Shown here: positions 16,901 through 25,620 of the stretch, one piece after another
Layout: each line of letters begins with the position of its first letter
Position numbering within the stretch: position 1 is the stretch's first letter
NCBI RefSeq assembly: GCF_030646155.1
Contig: NZ_JAUTDN010000024.1
Coordinates: 1 to 64,000, forward strand
Direction of reading: 5' to 3'
DNA: 64,000 nt
From: Conexibacter sp. CPCC 205762
GTDB lineage: Bacteria; Actinomycetota; Thermoleophilia; Solirubrobacterales; Solirubrobacteraceae
The notes under the pieces: generated by a model
Told to the model about the DNA's origin: nothing
Seen by the model: only the letters and a program-made list of their open reading frames with translations
Database searches by the model: none
Position numbers and translations under genes: made by a program

Positions 16901-17214
16901 TCGCGTTCGCGGCGACCCGCTCGAAGGTCTCGGTCCGCCGCGGCCAGACGGCCCGCGTGTCGTTCCGGATCAGCAACGGCACGGCCACGACGCTGCAGAG
17001 CGCCTCGGCGACGGCGAAGACGCCGAAGGCGCTGCGCGCCTCGGGCCGGACCTCGCTGAAGATCGCCGCGCTGGAGGGCGGTCAGTCGCGCACGATCACG
17101 GTGCGGCTGAAGATCGGCCGCAGCGCGAAGGTCGCCTCCCACGCCGTGCGGGTGTCGCTGAAGATCGGCAGCCAGACCGTGACCCGCACCGTCATGGTGC
17201 AGGTCCGGCGCTAG
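13975..17214 (+). CDS. Secreted YVTN-type beta-propeller protein with collagen-like repeat
   Basis: The GTG at 13975 follows an AAGGA site and begins a clear signal peptide ending near SASEA, giving 1079 residues. Residues about 30-340 contain repeated propeller blades (for example TAYVLHGGTTSGALTTIDVA and GRTLYVAAGPRVVPVDVSG). A region of low similarity (345-780) and a choice-of-anchor beta domain with a Cys pair (about 800-895) follow. Residues about 900-980 are collagen-like Gly-X-Y triplets (GTPGTPGTPG, GPIGPQGPIGPKGDAG). A C-terminal beta domain of about 100 residues ends the chain. It is probably an extracellular fibre-forming or adhesive protein. Use of AGA arginine codons is frequent. 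Confidence 0.82.
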   Translation: MSPRPARLLPAALAALALLGLTSSASEASTAYIGTTSSGLYAVNLETGLPTTLPVLNPTGTKRIEVSADDRTAYVLHGGTTSGALTTIDVATNTLGTPVTSPSLANPTTARLAPDGRTLYVAAGPRVVPVDVSGATPVVGTPITLTGTVSALAVAPNGKLYVAINQRDVAELDLATGTLKPGLRITDTTIDLLVGPDGTTLYAGTINGSRPLVQAIDLATMTQKPSILLQGGTQTGSLTISGDSRDLLVTHYTNTHDSYVSRIDLATSAVTEQIRLGETPQGGRAAALGPRGSRLYVAGLASRKLIPVGVTGGSLFTPPEAQFPQITTNTSNTPIAIGIADTVPAPEDVAAPAIAAPYELELIEGFTGVVGDPTNPTLPISVKQAFVAGGEVPANELRITNVQSDSPAVIASDKVTVIGSGPDRRVAFQPVGDGKARITLTVSGLAGKTGTFSFDYWATKATTPTSRVLQSTSDLSTAQDVGDGHLLVADDEKNDIRLYDARVSGLPVATFQLGPVQTGVENEVDFESSARAGDTIYWLGSQLASDNRYDIYKTRLVGRGAAARLVPVGSPYKDLMRDLQRWDAAHGTPFGMLSTAPALNIEGSEFAPGSTSTLYIGVRDKLLGTNAIVVPVTNFDKLHNGDGERAEFDEPIVLDLSGGTIREIRKNKNDQYLIISQGAFVGDSTYGLWSWSGVRGDQPMYVRALPESTEKWADNADGWEAIGTMPDLLLPDGRVQTGLDQGEARLYTPYNSSTVKNKRLQGRPFKQKARVDWFAFDNPNVGAVAQATTPAFAAQATGTTGPGQWVTVTNPGAQLLKVSDVRYKGDDEASEGEFLVAADECEGETIRPGGSCRVQVRFSPAREGATTAGKLIVKANVPGSQTLVPLTGTSTTLPAGPRGDDGASGTPGTPGTPGTPGTPGSKGDTGANGTDGRAGANGRDGVNGGVGPIGPLGPIGPQGPIGPKGDAGAAGRDGTFAFAATRSKVSVRRGQTARVSFRISNGTATTLQSASATAKTPKALRASGRTSLKIAALEGGQSRTITVRLKIGRSAKVASHAVRVSLKIGSQTVTRTVMVQVRR

Positions 17215-17231
17215 CGCAAACGGACCGGGCC

Positions 17232-17252
17232 CCGGGCGCGTCATGCGCCCGG
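17232..17252 (+). terminator. Hairpin terminator after the collagen-like protein gene
   Basis: CCGGGCGC (17232-17239) and GCGCCCGG (17245-17252) form a perfect eight-pair stem with a five-base loop, 17 bases after the stop. No T tract follows. Confidence 0.6.
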
Positions 17253-17340
17253 CGCCCGGCCGGGTGCGCCGGTTGGCGCAAGTTACGCTCGGCTGACGCG
17301 AAACTGGCAGACTGCGCACGCGTATACCCGACGGGCGGAG

Positions 17341-18180
17341 ATGTCGATGGCGTCGACGGAGACTCGGCAGGCAACGAGGGAGACAGCTCAAGCGGGCGTC
17401 AACGGGCCCACTCGGGCCCGGATCGGCGTCAAGACGCTGCGGACCGACCGCTGGTGGCTCTACCCACTGGCGACGTTCGCGGTCTTCTCGGCGTTCGTCG
17501 CGTACGCGACGTTCCGGGCGGTCTGGGGCCACGACTACTTCGCCGAGCCGTACCTCTCACCGTTCTACTCCCCGTGCTTGACCGACTCCTGCGTCAAGGG
17601 GTCCTCAGACTTCGGGCAGCCGTTCAGCTGGTGGGGCCTCTCGCCGGCGCTGATCATATTGATCTTCCCGCTCGGCTTCCGGATGTCGTGTTACTACTAC
17701 CGCAAGGCGTATTACCGCTCGTTCTGGCTCTCTCCGCCGGCCTGCGCCGTGGCCGAGCCGCACGCGAGATACACCGGCGAGACGCGGTTCCCGCTGATCT
17801 TCCAGAACGTCCATCGCTGGTTCTGGTACGCGGCGGTGGTGGTCAGCCTGATCCTGACCTACGACGTCGTGCTGGCCTTCGGGCCGGCCGAGGGCGAGTC
17901 CAGCGGCATCCACATGGGCCTCGGCACCCTGCTGATGCTGATCAACGTGGTCTTCATCTGGGCGTACACGCTCGGCTGTCACTCCTGTCGCCACATCATG
18001 GGCGGACGGCTGCGGCACTTCTCGAAGCACCCGATCCGTTACAAGGCATGGACGCTGGCGTCGAAGCTGAACGCGAGACACGCCAATTACGCCTGGTACT
18101 CGCTGTTCTCGATCGCCATCGTGGACGTCTACATCTTCCTGCTGGCGGCCAACGTCTTCAACGACCCGCGATTCTTCTAA
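17341..18180 (+). CDS. sdhC: Succinate dehydrogenase membrane anchor (actinobacterial Sdh1 type)
   Basis: This 279-residue protein has about five hydrophobic helices with conserved His residues in FQNVHRWFWYAAVV, SSGIHMGLGTLLML and LGCHSCRHIMGG. They are candidates for haem or quinone-site ligands. Its size and single-gene anchor resemble the long anchor of mycobacterial Sdh1 (the Rv0249c type) rather than separate SdhC and SdhD proteins. With the flavoprotein and iron-sulfur genes directly downstream it would anchor complex II and pass electrons to the quinone pool. The ATG at 17341 is used; a second ATG lies two codons later. Confidence 0.85.
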   Translation: MSMASTETRQATRETAQAGVNGPTRARIGVKTLRTDRWWLYPLATFAVFSAFVAYATFRAVWGHDYFAEPYLSPFYSPCLTDSCVKGSSDFGQPFSWWGLSPALIILIFPLGFRMSCYYYRKAYYRSFWLSPPACAVAEPHARYTGETRFPLIFQNVHRWFWYAAVVVSLILTYDVVLAFGPAEGESSGIHMGLGTLLMLINVVFIWAYTLGCHSCRHIMGGRLRHFSKHPIRYKAWTLASKLNARHANYAWYSLFSIAIVDVYIFLLAANVFNDPRFF

Positions 18181-18195
18181 GGACTTGGCCTTCCG

Positions 18196-20049
18196 ATGAG
18201 TGAGACGCGACACCCCATGACCGGCAACGTGATGTCGGGCGATGGGACGGGTGGCATGGAGCGGCACACGTACGACGTGGTCGTGATCGGCGCCGGCGGC
18301 GCCGGCCTGCGGGCGGCCATCGCCGCCCACGACGCGGGCGCGAGAACGGCGCTCGTCTGCAAGTCACTGCTGGGCAAGGCCCACACGGTGATGGCCGAGG
18401 GCGGCATCGCGGCGGCGATGGGCAACCGCTGGCCCGAGGACAACTGGGAAGTGCACTTCCGCGACACGATGCGCGGCGGCAAGATGCTGAACAACTGGCG
18501 GATGGCGCAGCTGCACGCGCAGGAGGCGCCCGAGCGGGTGATGGAGCTCGAGGACTGGGGCGCCCTCTTCGACCGCACCGACGACGGCCTGATCTCGCAG
18601 CGCGACTTCGGCGGCCACAAGTACGCGCGGCTCGCGCACGTCGGTGACCGCACCGGCCTGGAGATGATCCGCACCCTGCAGCAGCGTGCCGTCGAGCTCG
18701 GCATCGACGTCTTCATGGAGTGCACGATCACCGACCTCTTCAAGGACGGCGACAAGATCTCCGGCGCCTTCGGCTACTGGCGCGAGTCCGGCCGCTTCAT
18801 CACCTTCGAGGCACCGTCGGTGATCCTCGCGACCGGCGGCATCGGCAAGTCCTTCAAGGTCACCTCGAACTCGTGGGAGTACACCGGCGACGGCCACGCG
18901 CTCGCGATGCGGGCCGGGGCCTCGCTCATCAACATGGAGTTCGTGCAGTTCCACCCGACCGGCATGGTCTGGCCGCCCTCGGTGAAGGGACTGCTGGTGA
19001 CGGAGTCGGTGCGCGGCGACGGCGGCATCTTGAAGAACTCCGAGGGCGAGCGCTTCATGTTCAGATACATCCCGGAGTTCTTCAAGAGCGAGACGGCCGA
19101 CACGATCGAGGAGGCCGACCGCTGGTACGAGGACAAGAAGAACAACCGCCGTCCCCCGGAGCTGCTCCCGCGTGACGAGGTCGCGCGCGCGATCAACTCC
19201 GAGATCAAGGCCGGACGCGGCACGCCGCACGGCGGCATCTACCTCGACATCGCGTCCCGTCGCACGCCGGAGTTCATCCGCAAGCGGCTGCCGTCGATGT
19301 ACCACCAGTTCAAGGAGCTGGCCGACGTCGACATCACGGCCGAGCCGATGGAGATCGGCCCGACCTGCCATTACGTGATGGGCGGCGTCGAGGTCGACGC
19401 GGACACGCAGGAGAGCGCGATCACCGGCCTCTACGCCGTCGGCGAGTGCTCCGGCGGCATGCACGGCTCCAACCGGCTCGGCGGCAACTCGCTCGGCGAC
19501 CTGCTGGTCTTCGGCAAGCGGGCCGGCGAGGCGGCGACGGCGTACGGCAGCTCGCTGGGAGCTGACCGGCCGAAGATCGACGAGGCCGACGTCAAGGCGG
19601 CGGCGGAGAGCGCGCTGGCGCCGTTCGAGGTCGAGGGCGGAGAGAATCCCTACACGATCCAGTCCGACCTCCAGCAGTCGATGAACGACCTCGTCGGCAT
19701 CATCCGCACCGCCTCCGAGCTGGAGGAGTCGCTCTCCGAGATCGAGGCGTTCAAGACGCGGGCGAAGGCGATGAAGGTCGAGGGCCACCGGCAGTACAAC
19801 CCCGGCTGGCACCTCGCGATCGACCTGCGCAACATGCTGATCGTCAGCGAGTGCATCGCCAAGGCGGCGCTGGCGCGCGAGGAGTCGCGCGGCGGCCACA
19901 CCCGCGACGACTTCCCCGGCCCTGACGCCGTCTGGGGGACGAAGAACCTCGTCGTCAACCTGAACGCCGCCGGCACCGGAGTCGACCTGCACGAGAAGCC
20001 GCTCCCGGTGATGCCGGACGAGCTCAAGACGTACTTCGAGGAGAAGTGA
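18196..20049 (+). CDS. sdhA: Succinate dehydrogenase flavoprotein subunit
   Basis: The 617-residue subunit carries the FAD dinucleotide fold VVVIGAGGAGLRAAIAAHDA at about 30-50. The covalent-FAD His region is KAHTVMAEGGIAAAMGN. The active-site region is EFVQFHPTGMV, then GGVEVDADTQESAITGLYAV with GSNRLGGNSLGDLLVFG for FAD binding. It oxidises succinate to fumarate in the TCA cycle. The chain is longer at the N terminus than the fold needs. ATG 18196 has an AAGGA site 12 bases upstream; ATG 18256 would also leave the fold intact. It is followed after one base by sdhB. Confidence 0.95.
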   Translation: MSETRHPMTGNVMSGDGTGGMERHTYDVVVIGAGGAGLRAAIAAHDAGARTALVCKSLLGKAHTVMAEGGIAAAMGNRWPEDNWEVHFRDTMRGGKMLNNWRMAQLHAQEAPERVMELEDWGALFDRTDDGLISQRDFGGHKYARLAHVGDRTGLEMIRTLQQRAVELGIDVFMECTITDLFKDGDKISGAFGYWRESGRFITFEAPSVILATGGIGKSFKVTSNSWEYTGDGHALAMRAGASLINMEFVQFHPTGMVWPPSVKGLLVTESVRGDGGILKNSEGERFMFRYIPEFFKSETADTIEEADRWYEDKKNNRRPPELLPRDEVARAINSEIKAGRGTPHGGIYLDIASRRTPEFIRKRLPSMYHQFKELADVDITAEPMEIGPTCHYVMGGVEVDADTQESAITGLYAVGECSGGMHGSNRLGGNSLGDLLVFGKRAGEAATAYGSSLGADRPKIDEADVKAAAESALAPFEVEGGENPYTIQSDLQQSMNDLVGIIRTASELEESLSEIEAFKTRAKAMKVEGHRQYNPGWHLAIDLRNMLIVSECIAKAALAREESRGGHTRDDFPGPDAVWGTKNLVVNLNAAGTGVDLHEKPLPVMPDELKTYFEEK

Positions 20050-20050
20050 C

Positions 20051-20827
20051 ATGGGCTACGACCTGAAGATGCGGATCTGGCGCGGCGACCAGAGCGGCGG
20101 CGACCTCGAGGACCACACGGTCGAGGTGTCCGAGGGCGAGGTCGTCCTCGACGCGTTGCACCGGGTGCAGGCGACCCAGGCCGGCGACCTCGCGATCCGC
20201 TGGAACTGCAAGGCCGGCAAGTGCGGCTCCTGCAGCGCCGAGATCAACGGCAAGCCGCGGCTGCTCTGCATGACGCGGCTTTCCGACTTCGACACGTCCG
20301 AGACGATCACCGTCACGCCGATGCGCACCTTCCCGGTGATCCGCGACCTCGTCACCGACGTCTCCTTCAACTACGAGAAGGCGAAGGAGCTGCCGTCGTT
20401 CGCGCCGCCGCCGCGCGACGCGGACAACAAGCGCCGGATGCAGCAGATCGACGTCGAGCGCGGGCAGGAGTTCCGCAAGTGCATCGAGTGCTTCCTGTGC
20501 CAGAACACCTGCCACGTCGTCCGTGACCACGAGGAGAACAAGCCCGCCTTCGCCGGCCCGCGCTTCTTCCTGCGGTACGCCGAGCTCGACATGCACCCGC
20601 TCGACACCCACGACCGTCGCGAGCTGGCCCAGGGTGCCGCCGGCCTCGGCATGTGCAACATCACCAAGTGCTGCACCGAGGTCTGCCCCGAGGGCATCAG
20701 AATCACCGACAACGCGATCATCCCGATGAAGGAGCGCGTCGTCGACCGCAAGTACGACCCGCTGCTGACGATCGGCAACCTGATCGGCCTGCGCAACAAG
20801 GACACCGAGGGGCGCAGAGAGGTCTAG
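20051..20827 (+). CDS. sdhB: Succinate dehydrogenase iron-sulfur subunit
   Basis: The 258-residue protein has all three cluster motifs. CKAGKCGSCS with a distant C (RLLC) binds the [2Fe-2S] cluster at about 53-75. CIECFLCQNTC, near 143, and CNITKCCTEVCPEG, near 202, bind the [4Fe-4S] and [3Fe-4S] centres. It passes electrons from the flavin to the membrane quinone. It is the last gene of the sdh operon; the TetR gene begins about 60 bases later with its own spacing and is probably separate. Confidence 0.95.
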   Translation: MGYDLKMRIWRGDQSGGDLEDHTVEVSEGEVVLDALHRVQATQAGDLAIRWNCKAGKCGSCSAEINGKPRLLCMTRLSDFDTSETITVTPMRTFPVIRDLVTDVSFNYEKAKELPSFAPPPRDADNKRRMQQIDVERGQEFRKCIECFLCQNTCHVVRDHEENKPAFAGPRFFLRYAELDMHPLDTHDRRELAQGAAGLGMCNITKCCTEVCPEGIRITDNAIIPMKERVVDRKYDPLLTIGNLIGLRNKDTEGRREV

Positions 20828-20884
20828 CGGGGCCGCGCGCGGCGAAGCAGGTCAGCTTCCGGATCGGTGAGCTACGCTCGGTGC

Positions 20885-21505
20885 GTGAGCGCCAGGCCGC
20901 CGGGACGGACGAACACCGCTGTCGCCCGGGGCGAGGCGCGCCGCGCCGCGATCGTGGCGGCCGCGACGGAGCTGTTCGCCGAGGCGGGGTATCACGCGAC
21001 GACGCTCTCCGACGTGGGCGCGCGGGTTGGGATCAAGCGGCCCGCGGTCCTGCATCACTTCGCGTCGAAGGAGCGGCTCGTGCACGCGGTGCTGGACGAG
21101 CATGAGCGGCGCTTCAACGCGGTCCGCATCCGCATCGCCCAGCACCGGGGGCTCGACGCGCTGCGCCAGATGATCCAGGTCATCGAGTTCCAGCGCGACA
21201 ACCCCAAGCGCACCGTGCTGTGGAACATGCTCCTGGCCGAGAGCGCCACGCCGGACGCCCCGATGCGCGAGCGGATGCTCGGCAACTACAACCTCTTCCG
21301 CTTCTCGGTCACGTTCTTCCTGCGGCAGGCGGAGGAGGACGGCGAGCTGCGGCCCGGCGTCGACTTCGACCGCGAGGCCAACGCGCTGATCGCGTTCTTC
21401 AACGGGCTGGAGACGTCGTGGCTGCTCGATCCCGCGGTGCCGATCGTCGATCTCGCCCGCTGGTTCGTGGACGAGATGATCGCGCGCGTCCAAAAGCCGG
21501 GCTGA
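20885..21505 (+). CDS. TetR family transcriptional regulator
   Basis: The 206-residue protein has a TetR DNA-binding domain at about 15-62 (RRAAIVAAATELFAEAGYHA, then LSDVGARVGIKRPAVLHHFASKERL). A helical ligand domain of about 140 residues follows. GTG 20885 is the start used; GTG 20867 would add six residues. Palindromes lie just after this gene, in front of the large secreted protein (21542-21561), so it may control that gene. The effector is unknown. Confidence 0.9.
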   Translation: MSARPPGRTNTAVARGEARRAAIVAAATELFAEAGYHATTLSDVGARVGIKRPAVLHHFASKERLVHAVLDEHERRFNAVRIRIAQHRGLDALRQMIQVIEFQRDNPKRTVLWNMLLAESATPDAPMRERMLGNYNLFRFSVTFFLRQAEEDGELRPGVDFDREANALIAFFNGLETSWLLDPAVPIVDLARWFVDEMIARVQKPG

Positions 21506-21541
21506 CCGCAGACGCGCCGGTTGCAAGCTGACTGACTGTGT

Positions 21542-21561
21542 GTCAGCCTGTGCAGGCTGAC
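21542..21561. promoter_or_regulatory. Palindromic operator-like site
   Basis: GTCAGCCTG-TG-CAGGCTGAC has nine-base perfect arms and lies between the TetR gene and the start of the secreted protein at 21613. A second, looser CTGAC/GTCAG pair overlaps it at about 21530-21548. Its size and symmetry suit a TetR dimer. Confidence 0.55.
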
Positions 21562-21612
21562 CTGTCGTCAGTCTGCTGTTCGATCGTCGTCCCCCGCCTC
21601 CAGGAGCCGTCT

Positions 21613-24600
21613 GTGCCTCGTTTCGCCCGTGTCGCGGCGCTCGTCGTCGTCGCCCTGTCCCCGCTTGTCCTCGCGCCGGCCGGCGCCAGCGCGGCACCGG
21701 CGACCGCGACCGCAGCCGGGCGCCTCGTGACCGTGACCGCCCCGGGAGTCGTCCGCGGCGGCATCTCGGTGCGGTGGCGCACGACGACGAAGCTGGCGTC
21801 CGCGCGGCTGACGCTGAACGGCCGCCGCGTCGCCGCGGCGAACCGGCTCGTGCTGAAGGGCGCGCGCGCTCGGCTCGCGCTCGACGCCGCCGACGGCGTG
21901 CGCTTCGGCAGCAACCGGCTCGTGGCGCAGGTCGTCGGGAAGCAGGGCCGCCGGCAGACCGTCCGTCGCACCGTCGTCGTGCGCCGCGACGCGCCGCTGC
22001 CCGCCGTGCAGACGCGCGGCGGCCGCGTCGCCGGTCGCACGATCCGGCTCGACGGCCGCGGCACCCGCAGCACGTCGCCGTCGCTCAGCTACCGCTGGCG
22101 CGTCGTGCGCGCGCCCCGCGGTGCGAAGGCGAGGCTCGTCGGCGCGCGCACCACCACGCCGCGCCTCGTCGGCTCGCTGCCGGGCCGCTACGGGATCGCG
22201 CTGACCGTGCGCGAGCGTTCGCGGGGGAAGCGCTCGCCCGCCTTCCTGAGCGCCTCCGGCTGCTCGGTCGCCGCCAAGGCACCCTCCGGCGAGGTCCCCG
22301 CGGGGCCGCGCGCGCCCGTCGCGTCGACGCCGGCCGCCAGGCTGCGCGCCGCGGCGATCTCGGTCGTGAAGCCGACGACCGGGGCCGCCTCGCCGCTGCC
22401 GGCCGGGGCCGCGACGGCCGGCTGCACGACGCACGTGGAGAGCGTCGACGTCGGCGTCAACGCGCTTCCGATCGGCGTCGCGATCGACACCCACGCGCTC
22501 GTCAGGGGCGTGCGCAGCATCGTCGTCGGCGACCGCGCCTTTCCGCTTCCCGCCGCCGGTGACGGCGCCGCGGCGGCGATCTTCGACGCTGAGACGATGG
22601 AGCTGATCTCGTTCGTCAGCCCGCTGCCGCAGACGCTCGGGCAGTCGCCGGTCACCGCCTTCCAGGCCGCGGCGCAGCAGTCCTCCCAGTACGTCAAGGC
22701 CGGCCAACCGGTCCTGATCGTCGCCGCCGGCGTCGCCGGCTGCTGCGGCACCGACACGCAGGACTCCGCGGCGGGCTTCAGCGCGATCGCGACCTACGGC
22801 AGCGTCAACGGCGGGGCGAGCCCGACGCTCAACGAGGGCCAGATCCTGGGCGGACCCGAGACGGTCGCCGGCGAGCAGATCGGCTGGCTCCAGCCCGGCG
22901 TCCCGCTCGACGGCGCCGCCGCGCTCTACGGCTTCGTCTCGCCCGACCGGGCGACGTTCGACACGCAGGCGGCGACGACCGCGCTCTCCAACACGATGCA
23001 GGTCAACGGCACCACGTACCCCGGCACGCTGCCGGCGGGCACGACCGCCGGCTACCAGGTGCTCGTGCTCGACGCGTCGCTCACGCCCCAGCTGGGGACG
23101 CCGATCACCTACGGCACCGTCGGGACGGCCGGACCGGCCGCGGAGCAGCAGATGGCGCAGCTGCTGCAGCAGGCGTCGACGCTGCCGGGCAGCACGACGC
23201 TCGTCCAGAGCATCGACGACCCGTCGCCGCAGTCGCCCAGCGCGCTCGCGTCGGCGAAGGCGATCGGCGCGCTCGGCGGCTCGCCGTGGATGTTCCTCTC
23301 GGGCAACGCCTCGTACGCGCTCGTCGGCAATCCGATTCCGCAGTTCGGCACCGACCAGATCGCGCCGTGGGCCGCTGAGACGCAGAGCGGCTGGACCGCG
23401 GCCGCCAGCGGCAGACAGGGCGGCGGCAACGGCACGTTGAGCGGCGTGCTGCGCCGTCGCGGCGACTCCGCGTGGGCCTCCTCCGTCCAGAGCGCGCTGG
23501 CCGACACCGACACGCCGCCGGACTTCGGCCTCTCCCTCGTCGCCGTCCAGCCGGCGGTGCAGTGGCCGTACGACGCCACGCCCGGCCAGATCGCGGCGAC
23601 GACCTGGATCGCCGAGCAGCTCGGCCTGCAGCCTGGGCCCGGCTCCTGCTGGCAGCCGTCCGTCCCCGACTTCCGCTCGTCGTACTGCAACGAGGCGATC
23701 GACTGGGACTCGATCGGCGACGAGCTGACCGAGCTGGGCTACCCGACCGCCTCGAAGCCGTCGTTCTCGCGCACGGACTTCGTGAACGTGCGCAGACAGC
23801 TGGGGATCGAGACCGGCAACATCGGGACGATCACGGCGCTGATCGGCACGCTGCAGGCGCCGTTCACGGCGTCGGCGAGCGGCGTGCCGGTCGACGCGCA
23901 GGCGATCGCCGGAGAGGTGATCAACGCGATCCCGCCGCCCTCCCCGAGCAGCACCAACGCCACCCTCTCGATCTTCGCGTCGATCCTGGAGGCGGCGGCG
24001 ATCGTGCCGGAGGTCGGGTCGCTGCTCGGCGCCCTCGGCGCCTCGCTCGACTTCACCGCCGCGATGACGCAGACCGACGGCACGACCCGCCCCTACTGGC
24101 AGGTGCAGACCTCGGCCGATCAGATGGGCGCGCAGATGCTGAACACGCTCCAGACGATGTCGGGCCACCTCGACACGCTGGAGGAGATCCTCGTCTCCGA
24201 CTGGGGCCGGATGTCGGCCGCCGTCGCCGGGGCCGAGGGGCCGTGGGGCGTCAACGGCGGCGGGCTCGCGCAGCAGGAGTCGGTGATGCAGCTCGGCGTC
24301 GAGCAGGCGATGTGGACGGGGATCCTGCCGGCCGCGTTCACGCTCAACTCGTTCCCCGGCGTCCAGGACGCGGCCCAGGTCTCGTGCGTCACGACCGACG
24401 ATCCGCAGGAGTGGCTCCCGTGGGGCAAGGCGGCGTCGATCGGCAGCTTCCTGCCGCTGAACACCTGGCAGCAGTCGCCGACCGGCGGCATGGCGACGTC
24501 TTCGGGCGTCAGCGCGCTGCTGTCCGGCGACGTCGACACGAAGTCGTCGGTGGCGGTCAGCCCCGCGCTCGCCGGGCAGATGTTCGGTCCGCCGCAGCAG

Positions 24601-24705
24601 CAGGGGGCGGGCCTGATCCAGCCGTGGCTCTACGCGCGCGCGAACTGGACGGTCGTGTCGCCGTCGATGAACGGCCAGAACAACGAGTGCCAGATCGTCA
24701 GCTAG
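21613..24705 (+). CDS. Large secreted protein of unknown function
   Basis: The GTG at 21613 follows AGGAG and opens a signal peptide (ARVAALVVVALSPLVLAP, cut near ASA). The mature chain of the 1030-residue protein starts with two basic Ig/PKD-like beta domains (RLTLNGRRVAAANRLVLKG; SLSYRWRVVRAPRGAKARL) up to about residue 220. The rest, about 280-1030, is rich in Gly, Ala and Thr and has scattered Cys (GVAGCCGTDTQDS, PGPGSCWQPSVPDF). A helical hydrophobic stretch lies near 770-820 (FASILEAAAIVPEVGSLLGA). I recognise no enzyme motif. It follows a TetR gene and a palindrome, so expression is probably conditional. Confidence 0.75.
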   Translation: MPRFARVAALVVVALSPLVLAPAGASAAPATATAAGRLVTVTAPGVVRGGISVRWRTTTKLASARLTLNGRRVAAANRLVLKGARARLALDAADGVRFGSNRLVAQVVGKQGRRQTVRRTVVVRRDAPLPAVQTRGGRVAGRTIRLDGRGTRSTSPSLSYRWRVVRAPRGAKARLVGARTTTPRLVGSLPGRYGIALTVRERSRGKRSPAFLSASGCSVAAKAPSGEVPAGPRAPVASTPAARLRAAAISVVKPTTGAASPLPAGAATAGCTTHVESVDVGVNALPIGVAIDTHALVRGVRSIVVGDRAFPLPAAGDGAAAAIFDAETMELISFVSPLPQTLGQSPVTAFQAAAQQSSQYVKAGQPVLIVAAGVAGCCGTDTQDSAAGFSAIATYGSVNGGASPTLNEGQILGGPETVAGEQIGWLQPGVPLDGAAALYGFVSPDRATFDTQAATTALSNTMQVNGTTYPGTLPAGTTAGYQVLVLDASLTPQLGTPITYGTVGTAGPAAEQQMAQLLQQASTLPGSTTLVQSIDDPSPQSPSALASAKAIGALGGSPWMFLSGNASYALVGNPIPQFGTDQIAPWAAETQSGWTAAASGRQGGGNGTLSGVLRRRGDSAWASSVQSALADTDTPPDFGLSLVAVQPAVQWPYDATPGQIAATTWIAEQLGLQPGPGSCWQPSVPDFRSSYCNEAIDWDSIGDELTELGYPTASKPSFSRTDFVNVRRQLGIETGNIGTITALIGTLQAPFTASASGVPVDAQAIAGEVINAIPPPSPSSTNATLSIFASILEAAAIVPEVGSLLGALGASLDFTAAMTQTDGTTRPYWQVQTSADQMGAQMLNTLQTMSGHLDTLEEILVSDWGRMSAAVAGAEGPWGVNGGGLAQQESVMQLGVEQAMWTGILPAAFTLNSFPGVQDAAQVSCVTTDDPQEWLPWGKAASIGSFLPLNTWQQSPTGGMATSSGVSALLSGDVDTKSSVAVSPALAGQMFGPPQQQGAGLIQPWLYARANWTVVSPSMNGQNNECQIVS

Positions 24706-25202
24706 TTCGCTGAGGCCACGTTCTGCGATGCCGGTGTGCGGATGCTGTGAGCGCCGTCGCCGGTGCTCCCGGCATGAGCACCACGGCCGCCACCCTTCTC
24801 ACCTCTTCGCAGCCGTCCTCGCGCGCCGGCGCCTCGCGAGAGCGAAGTGCCGGCGAAGTGAGCCAGATGATCCGCGACCTGGAAGAGCAACAGGAGGAGT
24901 CGCGTTCCGAAATCACCGACCTCGCCGGAAAGGCGCGGCGGGTGCTTCGAGCCTATGCCGTCGTCGGCGCTCCAGTGGCGTGGCGCCGGCGAACAGCTCG
25001 CGCTGCGCGTCGCGGAGCTGGCCGGCGGCCTCGGTGCCCTCGCGCGTCGGGCGCCGCAGCGCCTTGCTGGGCCCGAAGCGCATCCGTCCCTTGGCCGATC
25101 CCCGGAGAACGGCGCCGAGCGTCGGAGAGTCGACGATTGTCAGACACAGATCGAGCTGATTTCGTCATATCGCTGGCGGAGCGCCGTGTTCAGAGGAATG
25201 TC
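24706..25202. other. About 500 bases without a confident gene
   Basis: No reading frame here has the length or codon pattern of a normal gene. A rightward frame from 24774 encodes an acidic helix-like stretch (SQMIRDLEEQQEESRSEITD) before turning Arg-rich. A leftward frame of 56 codons (24913-25083) encodes MRFGPSKALRRPTREGTEAA and looks more protein-like than its surroundings. Both may be remnants of lost genes. Confidence 0.4.
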
Positions 25203-25583
25203 ATGCACAAGCACCGTAGATCGAGCGGCGAACGAGCGGTCCGTGAGGGCAGGCGATTGAGCCTCACATGGCTGCTGATCGTCGTCGGCGTCGTCTTCGA
25301 GATCGGCTTCGCCTCATGTCTGAAGCTCAGCGACGGCTTCACGCGTCCGATGGCGACGCTCGGCGTACTCGCGTTCGGCACCGTCAGCCTCTTCTCGCTG
25401 TCGCACGCGATGCGGTCGATCGACGCCGGCCCGGCCTACGCCGTCTACACCGGGCTCGGCGCGACCGGGACGGCGCTGGTCGGCGTGCTGCTGCTCGGCG
25501 AGACGCTCGGGCCGGTTCGGGCTCTGGCGATCGTGGCAATCGTCGGAGGGGCTGTCACGTTGGCGCTCGCGGGCGGCGGATGA
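25203..25583 (+). CDS. Small multidrug resistance (SMR) family protein
   Basis: The 126-residue protein has four hydrophobic helices and the SMR pattern. Helix 1 is WLLIVVGVVFEIGFASCLKLSDGF with the essential Glu. SMR-type SIDAGPAYAVYTGLGATGTALVG forms helix 3, and helix 4 carries LLLGETLGPVRALAIVAIVGG. Such pumps export quaternary ammonium or guanidinium compounds by proton exchange. The ATG at 25203 follows an AGAGGA site and adds about 18 basic residues before the first helix. A guanidinium exporter would suit the nitrogen-compound catabolic region that follows, but that link is inference. Confidence 0.88.
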   Translation: MHKHRRSSGERAVREGRRLSLTWLLIVVGVVFEIGFASCLKLSDGFTRPMATLGVLAFGTVSLFSLSHAMRSIDAGPAYAVYTGLGATGTALVGVLLLGETLGPVRALAIVAIVGGAVTLALAGGG

Positions 25584-25620
25584 GCAGACCGACTCGCGGA
25601 TCGACGGGTACGATCGGCGC

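Noticed and set aside
13978..17532. Minus-strand open frame of 1184 codons opposite the collagen-like protein
   Set aside because: Composition is that of a shadow frame and the sense strand has a signal peptide, repeats and a ribosome site.
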